From: Bryobacteraceae bacterium
GTDB taxonomy: Bacteria; Acidobacteriota; Terriglobia; Bryobacterales; Bryobacteraceae
Length of the DNA stretch: 15,791 bases
Direction of reading: 5' to 3'
Assembly: GCA_025350445.1 (NCBI GenBank)
Contig: JANXXV010000435.1
Span: forward strand, 1 to 15,791
Of this stretch, positions 1-7,608 are shown piece by piece. The notes beneath the pieces were generated by a model. The model ran no database searches. It saw only the letters and a program-made list of their open reading frames with translations, and had not been told where the DNA came from. Both the position numbers and the translations under genes were made by a program. The stretch's first letter is position 1. Each line of letters opens with the position of its first letter.

Positions 1-164
1 CGCTGGTTCCATGCGGCACACTGGAAGCCGCGGTGGAGTTGGCGGGCCAACGGGCCGCGGCGGGCGAGACGGTTCTGCTTTCGCCGGCATGCGCGAGCTT
101 CGATCAGTTTGAGAATTATGAACAGCGGGGCAGGGTTTTCAAAAATCTGGTGAATGCCCTATGA
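1..164 (+). CDS. murD: UDP-N-acetylmuramoylalanine--D-glutamate ligase, C-terminal end only
   Basis: The frame beginning at base 3 is open from the window edge to a TGA at 162-164. It encodes the last 53 residues of a protein ending in ...[18 protein letters not shown]. The block S-P-A-x-A-S-x-D-x-F-x-x-[FY]-x-x-R-G is the conserved C-terminal block of MurD, the cytoplasmic Mur ligase that adds D-glutamate to UDP-MurNAc-L-Ala. The upstream part, with its ATP-binding P-loop, lies outside the window. Its place just before ftsW (21-bp gap) matches the usual murD-ftsW-murG-murC order of dcw clusters. The piece is short, but motif and context agree. Confidence 0.9.
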   Translation, partial: LVPCGTLEAAVELAGQRAAAGETVLLSPACASFDQFENYEQRGRVFKNLVNAL

Positions 165-185
165 AGGGACACTGAGGTAACGGCA

Positions 186-1322
186 ATGGCGCAGCGATTA
201 AAGACGGACTGGATTCTATTTTTCACCATCGTGATCATGGTGTGCTTCGGCATGGTAATTGTGTACAGCGCATCTTCGGTGATGGCGGAATTGAAGTACA
301 AATCCAGTTACTTCTTCATCAGCAAGCAGATCTTCTTCGCCGCCGTTTCGTTTTTGGTTTTGATGACATTTAAGCGCATCGACTATCGGAAGTTCAAAGA
401 TCCGGTGTGGGCGTTCGCACCGCTGGGTATCATAGTGGCGATGCTGGTGGTCGTCTATTTCGCCGACCCCCGCCGCCACCGCTGGCTGATGCTGGGCCCA
501 ATCAGCCTGCAGCCTGCTGAATTCGCGAAACCTGCGCTGATCATATTTCTGGCGTACTTCGTCACGCTGCGGCTGCGCGCGATTAACGATAAGCATACGT
601 TGATTCCGGCGGTGATCGCGCTGCTGGTGGTGGCCGGGGCTGTTGCCACGCCGGATTTCGGAACGGCCCTGGTGCTGGTGGCGACGGCGGTGGTGGTGTT
701 CTACATCGCCGGCCTGGAGCGTAAATACCTGGCGATGGTTTGTGCGGGCGGCTTGCTGCTGGGATGCGTTGCGATTGCCGCCAAGCCTTACCGGATGGCG
801 CGGATCATTGGTTATGTGGACCCCGACTACACCTACATCGACAAGCTGAATCCGGGGGGCCAGATTAAGACTTATGTTCACAGTTCGCTTGCCACGCGGG
901 ACACGGCGTACCAGGCGCGGCAATCGAAGATTGCCGTTGGCGCGGGTGGCGTTTTGGGACTTGGACTGATGCAAGGAAAACAGAAGCTGCTCTATCTGCC
1001 GGAGGCGCATACCGACTTCATCTACGCGGTGGTGGGTGAGGAGTTAGGCCTGTGGGGCTGCACCGCGATTCTTGCGGGATTTTTCGTCATTCTTTGGCGC
1101 GGCTTGCGCTTGTTCTGGGTGGCGGACGATTTCGGGCGTTTCATGGCGGTGGGCATTGTGGCATCGCTAATGATTCAGGCATTAATCAATATGAGTGTCG
1201 TGCTGGATATGGGTCCGACTAAAGGAATTCCGCTCCCGATGATTAGCTACGGGGGCAGTTCGCTGCTTAGCACTTTGACTTCACTGGGAATGTTGTTGAG
1301 TATCAGCGAGCACGCGGGATAG
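186..1322 (+). CDS. ftsW: FtsW, septal peptidoglycan glycosyltransferase (SEDS family)
   Basis: A 378-residue polytopic inner-membrane protein of normal SEDS length. SEDS proteins polymerise lipid II into glycan strands, and FtsW does this at the division septum with its partner transpeptidase PBP3/FtsI. Visible family blocks are HRWLMLGPISLQPAEFAKPA (about 98-117), LPEAHTDFIYAVVGEELG (about 271-288; Asp277 is at the position of the catalytic Asp of RodA/FtsW) and MGPTKGIPLPMISYGGSSLL (about 342-361). The ATG follows a GAGGT Shine-Dalgarno at a sensible distance. FtsW is preferred over RodA because the gene sits between murD and murG. The odd point is the loop before the catalytic Asp: residues 212-243 (DP to YQ) are about 20 residues longer than the matching E. 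coli stretch as I recall it. Confidence 0.96.
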   Translation: MAQRLKTDWILFFTIVIMVCFGMVIVYSASSVMAELKYKSSYFFISKQIFFAAVSFLVLMTFKRIDYRKFKDPVWAFAPLGIIVAMLVVVYFADPRRHRWLMLGPISLQPAEFAKPALIIFLAYFVTLRLRAINDKHTLIPAVIALLVVAGAVATPDFGTALVLVATAVVVFYIAGLERKYLAMVCAGGLLLGCVAIAAKPYRMARIIGYVDPDYTYIDKLNPGGQIKTYVHSSLATRDTAYQARQSKIAVGAGGVLGLGLMQGKQKLLYLPEAHTDFIYAVVGEELGLWGCTAILAGFFVILWRGLRLFWVADDFGRFMAVGIVASLMIQALINMSVVLDMGPTKGIPLPMISYGGSSLLSTLTSLGMLLSISEHAG

Positions 1323-1364
1323 AGATCGTCTTTGACAGATAGCGACATATAGCGGCCAAGGGGA

Positions 1365-2444
1365 ATGAATACAAACCTCTTATTTGCGATGGCGGGGGGT
1401 GGAACCGGTGGACACATCATTCCCGCACTAGCGGTCGCCGACGAGCTGCGCCGGCATGGGTACGAATCATTCTTCATTGGGACACAAAGTGGGATGGAAG
1501 CACGGCTTGTGCCGGCCGCAGGATTTCCAATCGAGTGGATTGAGATTGGAGGATTGAACAGGGTGGACGTAGCGCGGCGTATCCGGACGCTGGCGCAAAT
1601 ACCGGTAAGTACGGTGCGCGTGTTGCAGATATTCCGGAACAGAAAGCCGAAGGCAGTGTTCAGCATGGGTGGCTACGTGGCCGGGCCGGTGATGATTGCA
1701 GCGCGTCTGATTGGCATTCCCATCGTAGTCATGGAGCCGAACGCAGTGCCCGGACTTACCAATCGCCGCATGGGCAAGTGGATCGCGAAGGCGCTGGTGA
1801 GTTTCCGGGAGTCGGCGCGCTATTTTCCGGAAGGCCGCGCGGAGGTGACGGGAATGCCCGTGCGCGAAGAGTTTTTCAAGATTCCGGCGAAAGCCGAGCC
1901 CGGGGTTCCGTTCACAATTCTGATTACCGGCGGCAGCCGCGGATCGAAGACCTTGAACGAAGCGGCACGCGAAAGTTGGAATCTTTTTGCGCAGCGCATG
2001 CGCGTGAGAATTCTGCATCAATGCGGGACGGAAATGTTTTCCGCGCTGGACGGTGAATTCCGCGGCAGCGGCGTTTCGGGTGAAGTGACGCCGTTCATAG
2101 GAGATATGCCGGGGGCGTTCGACAATGCGGATCTGATTATCTGCCGGAGCGGGGCGTCCACCGTATCGGAGTTGGCGGCGGCGGGAAAACCGTCGATCCT
2201 GGTTCCCTTTCCCTTTGCCGCGGACGATCATCAATTGCGGAACGCCGAGGCGATGGTTCGTGCAGGCGCGGCGCGGCTGGTGTTGGACCGCGACATGAAC
2301 GGCCAACGGTTGTTCGACGAGGCGCTGGCGCTGGCATCGGCCCCGCGGACGCTGCAATCGATGAGCGGTAATGCGCGGGCGATGGCGAAACCAGGCGCTG
2401 CGCGCCGCGCGGCGCTTATTCTGGAAGAACTGGCGGTGAGATAA
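1365..2444 (+). CDS. murG: MurG, lipid II-forming GlcNAc transferase
   Basis: A 359-residue GT28-family glycosyltransferase of usual length. It transfers GlcNAc from UDP-GlcNAc to lipid I at the cytoplasmic face of the inner membrane, making lipid II. Seen in order: the N-terminal glycine loop GGGTGGH (11-17), GGYVAGPVMIAARLIGIPI (102-120) with an EPNAVPGLTNR block after it, the second glycine loop ITGGSRGS (187-194), and the UDP-GlcNAc site CRSGASTVSELAAAGKPS (260-277), with Glu269 matching the ribose-contacting Glu of E. coli MurG, then a DDHQ (287-290). The start is odd: AAGGGG (1358-1363) lies only about one base before the ATG at 1365. The next in-frame ATG (1389) has no ribosome site and would cut close to the glycine loop, so 1365 is kept. 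It lies 42 bp after ftsW. Confidence 0.96.
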   Translation: MNTNLLFAMAGGGTGGHIIPALAVADELRRHGYESFFIGTQSGMEARLVPAAGFPIEWIEIGGLNRVDVARRIRTLAQIPVSTVRVLQIFRNRKPKAVFSMGGYVAGPVMIAARLIGIPIVVMEPNAVPGLTNRRMGKWIAKALVSFRESARYFPEGRAEVTGMPVREEFFKIPAKAEPGVPFTILITGGSRGSKTLNEAARESWNLFAQRMRVRILHQCGTEMFSALDGEFRGSGVSGEVTPFIGDMPGAFDNADLIICRSGASTVSELAAAGKPSILVPFPFAADDHQLRNAEAMVRAGAARLVLDRDMNGQRLFDEALALASAPRTLQSMSGNARAMAKPGAARRAALILEELAVR

Positions 2445-2472
2445 TGCGGAAGAAGCCCGCGCAAGATTTCGA

Positions 2473-2501
2473 TTGACAGCAGACCGGAAAGTCGAAACAA
2501 T
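2473..2501 (+). promoter_or_regulatory. possible internal promoter before murC
   Basis: In the 68-bp murG-murC gap, TTGACA (2473-2478) is a perfect sigma-70 -35 box. It is followed 17 bases later by AACAAT (2496-2501), which matches 4 of 6 positions of the -10 consensus. The predicted transcript would start near 2508, after most of the murC ribosome site TAAGGA and only about 5 bases before the ATG. That makes the match doubtful as a functional promoter. It is listed because this is the largest gap inside the cluster. Confidence 0.2.
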
Positions 2502-2512
2502 TAAGGACTCAA

Positions 2513-3919
2513 ATGTTTTTTAAGCCCCAGCAGCTGCATTTCACGGGCATAGGCGGTATCGGGATGAGCGGGATCGCGGAGATCCTGTTGAATCTCGGCT
2601 ATCAGATTACAGGTTCGGACCTGAAACTGACGCCGATTACCGACCGCCTGGCTCAATTAGGGGCTCGTGTCTACGAGGGCCATGCCGCCGCGAACGTGGA
2701 TGGCGCCAAGGCCGTAGTTGTCACATCGGCGGTGAACGGGCAGAACCCGGAGATTGCCGAAGCGCGGCGGCGCAATATCCCGGTGATTCCGCGGGGCGAG
2801 CTGCTGGCCGAACTGATGCGGCTAAAATTCGGCATCGCCATCGCGGGCAGCCATGGGAAAACAACCACCACGTCCATGACGGCGGCGATCCTTAGCCATG
2901 CCGGCCTGGACCCCACCGTAGTGGTGGGCGGACGGGTGGGCACGATGGGAGGGTCCAACGCACGGCTGGGCCACAGCAATTTCCTGGTGGTGGAATCGGA
3001 CGAGAGTGACGGATCGTTTCTGAAGCTTTCGCCTATTTTGGCCATCGTCACCAACATCGACCGTGAGCATCTGGATCACTATCCGTCGATTGTCGAGATC
3101 CGCGCCGCTTTCACGGAATTCGTGAACAAAGTTCCATTCTATGGCGCGGCGATACTGTGCCTGGACGACGAGAACATCCAGCAGATTCTGCCATCGATCC
3201 GGCGGCGCACGATCACGTATGGAACTGTCGCGCAAGCCGATCTGCAAATCGTATCCTCCGAGGCCCGTCATCTTTCGAGTACGTTCCGGCTGCGATTTCA
3301 CGACGCCGATCTGGGAGAGTTTCGCGTGGCTGTCCCGGGCCGCCATAATGTTCTGAACGCCACCGCGGCCGTTGCGGTGAGTCTGGAGTTGGAAGTGCGT
3401 CCTGAGGCGATCAGAGAGGGGCTTGCCAGTTTTCGTGGCGTGGACCGCCGCTTTCAGCTTCGCGGGCAGGAGAACGGCATTACGGTAGTGGACGATTACG
3501 GACACCATCCGACGGAGGTGCGGGCGACGCTGGCGGCGGCCCGTGCCTGCGACTACCAACGGATTCACGTGATCTTCCAGCCGCACCGCTACACACGCAC
3601 GCAGTTGCTGATGGACGACTTCGGAAAGGCCTTCCACCAGGCTGATTTTGTCTATCTGATGGACATCTACGCCGCCTCGGAAAAGCCGATCGCGGGCGTT
3701 ACGCCGCAGGCGCTGGCCGAGAGAATCCGGGCTTTCGGGCACAGAGCAGTGGAGTATGCCGGGACGGCGGAGAACGCCGTAGCGGCAGTGCTGGAGCGAG
3801 CTCGCGAAGGGGATCTGGTATTGACATTGGGCGCCGGAAATGTTTGGCAGGTTGGCGATAAATTTCTGGATGCGGTGAAAAATACGATTCCGGAACGCGC
3901 CGCCGGGAGCACAGTTTAA
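2513..3919 (+). CDS. murC: MurC, UDP-N-acetylmuramate--L-alanine ligase
   Basis: A 468-residue Mur ligase. It catalyses the ATP-dependent addition of L-alanine to UDP-MurNAc, the first step of stem-peptide assembly in the cytoplasm. The N-terminal UDP-binding fold has [16 protein letters not shown] (10-25). The central ATPase domain has the P-loop GSHGKTTTT (112-120), then ESDESDGSF (161-169) and [10 protein letters not shown] (181-190). The C-terminal domain has [10 protein letters not shown] (327-336), FQPHRYTRT (355-363) and a LGAGN block near the end. GIGGIGMS and YGHHPTE are MurC-type rather than MurD/E/F-type. AAGGA lies 7 bases before the ATG. The stop overlaps the ftsQ start by one base (TAATG), so the two are probably translationally coupled. 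Many dcw clusters have murB and/or ddl after murC; here neither is present. Confidence 0.97.
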   Translation: MFFKPQQLHFTGIGGIGMSGIAEILLNLGYQITGSDLKLTPITDRLAQLGARVYEGHAAANVDGAKAVVVTSAVNGQNPEIAEARRRNIPVIPRGELLAELMRLKFGIAIAGSHGKTTTTSMTAAILSHAGLDPTVVVGGRVGTMGGSNARLGHSNFLVVESDESDGSFLKLSPILAIVTNIDREHLDHYPSIVEIRAAFTEFVNKVPFYGAAILCLDDENIQQILPSIRRRTITYGTVAQADLQIVSSEARHLSSTFRLRFHDADLGEFRVAVPGRHNVLNATAAVAVSLELEVRPEAIREGLASFRGVDRRFQLRGQENGITVVDDYGHHPTEVRATLAAARACDYQRIHVIFQPHRYTRTQLLMDDFGKAFHQADFVYLMDIYAASEKPIAGVTPQALAERIRAFGHRAVEYAGTAENAVAAVLERAREGDLVLTLGAGNVWQVGDKFLDAVKNTIPERAAGSTV

Positions 3920-4764
3920 TGGCGCGCCGCGCAGCCTCTGAAATGACCATGCCGCTGCCGGAGCCGGCTAGTGGACGATCGTTGTTCCGCTACGTGTCGG
4001 GCACTATCGCGGCGGCGCTGAGTGTGGTGCTGGTGATGTTTATCGCCTCCCGCGTGGAACAGTTCTTTATCAGCGATTCGCGCTTTGTACTGCCGGCTGC
4101 GCCGGAGAGTGGCGCGCCCAATCCGAACTTCAACATGGACGGACTGTTCTACACCGCCGATACACAAGTGGCGCAAGTGTTCGCGCGCGACTTCGGCCGC
4201 AGCATCTATCTTTGCCCCATCGCCGAGCGGCGGCGGATGCTGCTTGGCATCGACTGGGTGAAGGATGCGGCGGTTTCGCGCATCTGGCCGAACAGGCTGT
4301 TCGTGCACATCGTGGAACGAACTCCAGTTGCTTTCGTGCAGGTAGCCGAGGCGCATAGCGGCACGCAATTCGGGCTGATCGACGCCGACGGCGTGTTGCT
4401 GGATCCGAAGCGGGTGGCGCACCTGACTCTGCCGGTAATGATTGGAGTAACCGCGGCGGACACCGAGGAAATTCGCCGCCAGCGCGTGAAGCGGCTGCTG
4501 CGCCTACAGCAGGAACTGGGCCCGGCATTGATGACCAAGCTTTCCGAGATCGATATCACCGATCTGGAGAATATTAAAGTGACGCAGAAGTTCGAGCGGC
4601 ACACGGTGGTGCTGATGCTTGGCAATCACGATTTTCCGACCCGCATGAACAACTTCCTTGCGAACTACGACCAGATTCGTCTCCGTATGCCGAATGCGAA
4701 GATCCTCGACCTGCGGTTGAAAGATCGAATCACGGCGGTTGGGAGTGACGGTCATGTCGAATAG
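3919..4764 (+). CDS. ftsQ: FtsQ, cell division scaffold protein
   Basis: A 281-residue bitopic membrane protein. FtsQ links cytoplasmic division proteins to the periplasmic FtsB/FtsL/FtsW/FtsI complex. It has a short cytoplasmic tail, one membrane segment (about 25-45), and a POTRA-like region up to about residue 140. That region includes the well-conserved stretch WVKDAAVSRIWPNRLFVHIVE (113-133), followed by RTPVAF, the hallmark of FtsQ/DivIB. The C-terminal beta domain ends with an ILDLRLKDRI block (262-271) typical of the family. A Pro/Asn-rich segment (60-72) lies between the membrane segment and the conserved POTRA core. Its ATG shares a base with the murC stop, and its last 11 bases overlap the ftsA coding region, so it belongs to the same operon. 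Confidence 0.93.
   Translation: MARRAASEMTMPLPEPASGRSLFRYVSGTIAAALSVVLVMFIASRVEQFFISDSRFVLPAAPESGAPNPNFNMDGLFYTADTQVAQVFARDFGRSIYLCPIAERRRMLLGIDWVKDAAVSRIWPNRLFVHIVERTPVAFVQVAEAHSGTQFGLIDADGVLLDPKRVAHLTLPVMIGVTAADTEEIRRQRVKRLLRLQQELGPALMTKLSEIDITDLENIKVTQKFERHTVVLMLGNHDFPTRMNNFLANYDQIRLRMPNAKILDLRLKDRITAVGSDGHVE
4741..4745 (+). promoter_or_regulatory. ribosome binding site that fixes the ftsA start
   Basis: GGGAG lies 8 bases before the ATG at 4754. An in-frame TTG at 4739 would give five extra residues, but it overlaps this site and has nothing comparable upstream. ATG 4754 is therefore chosen. The site lies inside the ftsQ coding sequence. Confidence 0.65.
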
Positions 4765-5953
4765 TTCCCGTTATGCGGTTGGATTGGACGCGGGAAGCCA
4801 GCGCACGCGATGCGTGATTTGCGTAGTGGAAGAATCCCGCATCCGCCTAGTGGGCTTCGGCGAATCCGCTTCGCGCGGGTGGGGAAAGGCGCGGCTGTCA
4901 GACCAGGCCGCCGCGTCGGATAGCATTCGCCACGCGGTGGAAGAAGCGGAGGCATCGGCCGGGCTTTCGATAGATGCCGCGGTGGTAGGCGTCGGGGGAA
5001 GCACGGTCGAGAGCGCCAATAGCCGTGGTCTGTACGAATTTGGCCGGCCGCGCGAAATCGATGCGGGCGATCTGGGCTATGCGGTAGAACTGGCTTCGCG
5101 TGTGCGGCTGGAAGATGACCGGTTGCTGTTGCAGGTAGTCCCGCAGGACTTCACGCTGGACGGACGCGCCGGGTATCGCAATCCGCGGGGGGCGACGTGT
5201 TCGCGCCTGGAGGCGAACGTGCATGTCATCACCGCCTCTACCCACGATCATCAGGCGCTGGTGAGTGCGGTGCATCAAGCGCATCTGGCAGTGGAAGAAA
5301 CGGTGTTCGAACCCATCGCGGCTGCCTATGCCTGCATCCTGCAGGAAGACCGGGCGCGCGGCGTGGCGGTGATCGACATTGGCGCGCAGTCCACGGACCT
5401 GGTGGTCTATGACGGTGAAATGCTGCTGCGCGGCGCGAGCCTGCCTATCTCCGCCGACCACTTCACTCGGGACGTGGCGTTCGGCTTCAATGTGTCCTAT
5501 GAAGATGCCGAGAAACTGAAGCGGGAATACGGCTGCGCCAAGCTGGGGCTGAGTTCCGACAGCAGCCTGATTGAAGTGCCATCGGCTGAGGGGCGGCCGG
5601 CGCGTGAAGCCACCCGCCGCCAATTGAATGAGATTCTGGAGGCGCGCGCGGAAGAGTTATTCCTCTATGTCCGCAATGAGATTGCAAAGGTGGGCATGGA
5701 ACAGGCACTGTTGGAAGGCGTGGTTCTCACCGGCGGCGGCGCACTGCTGCCCGGTATGTGGGACATGGCGGAACAGATACTGGGATGCCAGGCGCGCAGC
5801 GGTCTGCCGCTTGGAATTGAAAACTGGCCGGAGCAGTTGAAAAATCCCACGTGGGCAGTGGCGGCCGGCCTGGCGATGTACTCCGGGAAATTGAAAATGC
5901 AGAAGGAATGGAAGCGGAAGGTGCCCGGCATTATGGGGCTGGTTCTACGATAG
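4754..5953 (+). CDS. ftsA: FtsA, actin-like membrane tether of FtsZ
   Basis: A 399-residue actin-fold ATPase that anchors FtsZ filaments to the inner membrane and recruits later division proteins. Seen: phosphate-1 loop GLDAGSQRTRC (10-20), an FtsA-specific 1C subdomain region (about 75-160) starting with VVGVGGSTV, phosphate-2 loop VIDIGAQSTDL (206-216) and the adenosine motif LTGGGALLPG (325-334). The last 15 residues (about 385-399, from W386 to the final R) mix Lys/Arg with bulky hydrophobics and look like the usual C-terminal amphipathic membrane-targeting helix. The gene overlaps ftsQ by 11 bp and is followed by ftsZ after 36 bp. MreB and DnaK are excluded by the missing signature blocks and by the context. 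Confidence 0.95.
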   Translation: MSNSSRYAVGLDAGSQRTRCVICVVEESRIRLVGFGESASRGWGKARLSDQAAASDSIRHAVEEAEASAGLSIDAAVVGVGGSTVESANSRGLYEFGRPREIDAGDLGYAVELASRVRLEDDRLLLQVVPQDFTLDGRAGYRNPRGATCSRLEANVHVITASTHDHQALVSAVHQAHLAVEETVFEPIAAAYACILQEDRARGVAVIDIGAQSTDLVVYDGEMLLRGASLPISADHFTRDVAFGFNVSYEDAEKLKREYGCAKLGLSSDSSLIEVPSAEGRPAREATRRQLNEILEARAEELFLYVRNEIAKVGMEQALLEGVVLTGGGALLPGMWDMAEQILGCQARSGLPLGIENWPEQLKNPTWAVAAGLAMYSGKLKMQKEWKRKVPGIMGLVLR

Positions 5954-5989
5954 ATTGTTCTCACGACTGAGACTCTTTAGGAGACAGAA

Positions 5990-7258
5990 ATGGCGGCCGA
6001 CACGAAGCGCAATTTGAAGTTCGAAATTCAGGAAGAATCTCTGCCGGGCACCAAGATGAAAGTCATCGGTGTGGGCGGCGGCGGATCGAACGCAGTGGCC
6101 CGGATGATGAGCGAAGGGCTTGTCGGCGTGGAGTTTCACATTCTGAATACCGACGTACAGGCGCTGGAAGCCTCTCCGGTGCCGAACAAGCTGGCCATCG
6201 GACGCAAGGTCACCAACGGGCTTGGCGCTGGATCGGACCCGGCCATCGGCCGTCTGGCCGCGCTGGAAGACACCGAGCGCATCATTGAAATTCTGGAAGG
6301 CGCGGACATGGTTTTCGTGACGGCAGGCCTCGGTGGAGGCAGCGGCACGGGCGCGGCTCCGGTGGTGGCGGCACTGGCGAAAGAACTGAACGCGCTGACT
6401 GTCGCCGTGGTAACCAAGCCGTTCAGCTTTGAAGGACCACGCCGCATGAAGCAGGCCGAGCGCGGGCTGGCGGACCTGGCGGCAACGGTGGACACCGTCA
6501 TCTCCATTCCCAACGACAAGCTGCTGGAAATTGTTCCGCGCGGCACCAGCTTCTACGAATCGTTCCGGGTGGCCGACGACGTATTGCGCCAGGCAGTGCA
6601 GGGCATTGCGGACATAATCACAACACCGGGCGTGATCAACCGCGACTTCTCAGACATTCGCGCCATCATGCTGGGCATGGGTTACGCCATGATGGGCACG
6701 GCTACGGCAAAGGGCGAGAACGCCGCCATCAATGCCGCGAAGCAGGCCATCAACTGCGCGCTGCTGGAAGAGGGTGGCGTGAAGGGCGCGCGCGGAATCC
6801 TGATCAACATCACTGGATCGAGCAAGCTGAGCATACATGACGTCAACGAAGCATGCGCGCTGATTCGGGCAGCCGCCGAATACGAAGATGTGCAGATCAA
6901 CTTCGGCATTGTGATGAATGAAGCGATGGACGATCAGGTGAAGATCACGGTGATCGCTACCGGCTTCCAGCGCGCCAACCTGCCGGCTATCGACCGGGCG
7001 ACTTCGGTGCAGGAAGGGCGGATGATTTCCGGACCGCCGCAGAGGTCGTATGGAACGCCGGCGCCGCGAGAGGAGGCCGAACCGATCTTCGGCAGACGGG
7101 ACGATGAGCCCCCTCCGGTGCAACGCGAGCCGGAACCGCCGCAGCAGGAAGCGATTGCGACAACCGCTACCGTGATTGAGCCTAAAGGCGATGAGCCGCA
7201 GAAGACCGATCTGGATATGCCGGCCTTTTTGCGGCGGGAACGGCGGTTGTTTCAGTAG
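5990..7258 (+). CDS. ftsZ: FtsZ, tubulin-like division GTPase
   Basis: A 422-residue tubulin homologue that polymerises with GTP into the Z ring. The GTP-binding domain has GVGGGGSNAV (27-36), the T4 signature loop GGGSGTGAAP (115-124), and the T7 catalytic loop NRDFSDIRAIMLGMGYAMMG (217-236) with Asn217, Asp219 and Asp222 in the expected places. The second domain ends at VIATGF (321-326). It is followed by a Pro/Glu-rich disordered linker (about 340-405) and the C-terminal peptide LDMPAFLRR (408-416), the docking site for FtsA and other partners. The ribosome site AGGAGA lies 6 bases before the ATG. One oddity: the usual Thr of GGGTGTG is Ser118 here (codon AGC). It is the last gene of the cluster in this window. 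Confidence 0.98.
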   Translation: MAADTKRNLKFEIQEESLPGTKMKVIGVGGGGSNAVARMMSEGLVGVEFHILNTDVQALEASPVPNKLAIGRKVTNGLGAGSDPAIGRLAALEDTERIIEILEGADMVFVTAGLGGGSGTGAAPVVAALAKELNALTVAVVTKPFSFEGPRRMKQAERGLADLAATVDTVISIPNDKLLEIVPRGTSFYESFRVADDVLRQAVQGIADIITTPGVINRDFSDIRAIMLGMGYAMMGTATAKGENAAINAAKQAINCALLEEGGVKGARGILINITGSSKLSIHDVNEACALIRAAAEYEDVQINFGIVMNEAMDDQVKITVIATGFQRANLPAIDRATSVQEGRMISGPPQRSYGTPAPREEAEPIFGRRDDEPPPVQREPEPPQQEAIATTATVIEPKGDEPQKTDLDMPAFLRRERRLFQ

Positions 7259-7262
7259 CTGC

Positions 7263-7299
7263 CGCGACCCGGGGATCGCGCGGACAAGGGCTTCCGCGC
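7263..7299. repeat. palindromic repeat copy A (two overlapping hairpins)
   Basis: It starts 4 bases after the ftsZ stop codon. The first hairpin has arms CGCGA (7263-7267) and TCGCG (7276-7280) around CCCGGGGA. The second has 7-bp arms GCGCGGA (7278-7284) and TCCGCGC (7293-7299) around CAAGGGCT. The core GCGGACAAGGG...TCCGC resembles copies B and C, and the leading GCGACCCGGGG is shared with copy B. It could also act as a terminator or 3' end stabiliser of the ftsZ transcript, though no T-run follows. Confidence 0.5.
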
Positions 7300-7354
7300 T
7301 CCGTTGGAGACTAGAGTGGTGTCCCTCGTAGGAGTTGACGACGGGGGCAGGAGC

Positions 7355-7388
7355 GCGACCCGGGGGCGAGCGCAGACAAGGTGTCTGC
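7355..7388. repeat. palindromic repeat copy B
   Basis: GCGACCCGGGG (7355-7365) matches the lead of copy A exactly and lies 91 bases further on. It is followed by a perfect hairpin with arms GCAGACA (7372-7378) and TGTCTGC (7382-7388) and loop AGG. An alternative overlapping stem exists: CAAGGTG (7377-7383) with CACCTTG (7391-7397). The hairpin core GC-R-GAC-A-AGG...TC-Y-GC is shared with the other copies. Confidence 0.5.
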
Positions 7389-7534
7389 CCCACCTTGCGC
7401 CCAGTAGCCTGTTGTGAAGAATTCGCCGGGTCGGCATACTAATGTGCTGTCCGCAAATTGGCCAGGCCCTCGGATTGGTCGGCGGTGCACCGGCTCCGCA
7501 GCGATCCGCCTGGATGCCGCTTGTGTTCCGGGAA

Positions 7535-7572
7535 GCCGAGGCAGGGGCCTCGGCGCGGACCAATGGGTCCGC
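7535..7572. repeat. palindromic repeat copy C (two adjacent perfect hairpins)
   Basis: Two perfect hairpins abut without a spacer. The first is an 8-bp stem, GCCGAGGC (7535-7542) with GCCTCGGC (7547-7554), loop AGGG. The second is a 7-bp stem, GCGGACC (7555-7561) with GGTCCGC (7566-7572), loop AATG. The second is closely similar to the hairpins of copies A and B. Because it lies 37 bases past the stop of the minus-strand DUF486 gene, it may also terminate that transcript. Paired hairpins are typical of REP/BIME-like elements. Confidence 0.55.
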
Positions 7573-7608
7573 CGTCCTTGGCTGTCTCGTTATTTTGAAG
7601 ACGCTGCA

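Larger units (their letters stand above)
7259..7608. other. 350-bp gene-free region between convergent units, rich in hairpins
   Basis: No credible gene is seen. Open frames across it lack ribosome sites and recognisable motifs and are mostly extensions of shadow frames. It lies between the end of ftsZ (+) and the end of the DUF486 gene (-), so it must contain termination signals for both directions. I see no classical hairpin followed by a T-run. Instead it holds several perfect GC-rich hairpins, listed separately, plus a perfect 10-bp palindrome CGGTGCACCG at 7483-7492. Confidence 0.7.

Noticed and set aside
216..1010. Long minus-strand open frame (264 codons) opposite ftsW
   Set aside because: It is a codon-bias shadow: Arg/His/Gln-rich, no recognisable motif, antisense to a well-conserved gene. 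The same applies to the long minus frames at 1467-2357, 2822-3742, 4898-5623 and 6650-7393.
1332..1350. TTGACA with TATAGC in the ftsW-murG gap as a promoter
   Set aside because: The boxes are only about 10 bases apart, too close for sigma-70, and at 17 bases there is no -10-like sequence.
7252..7563. Minus-strand open frame of 103 codons in the ftsZ downstream gap
   Set aside because: It is Pro/Arg-rich low-complexity sequence produced by GC-rich palindromes, with no motif.
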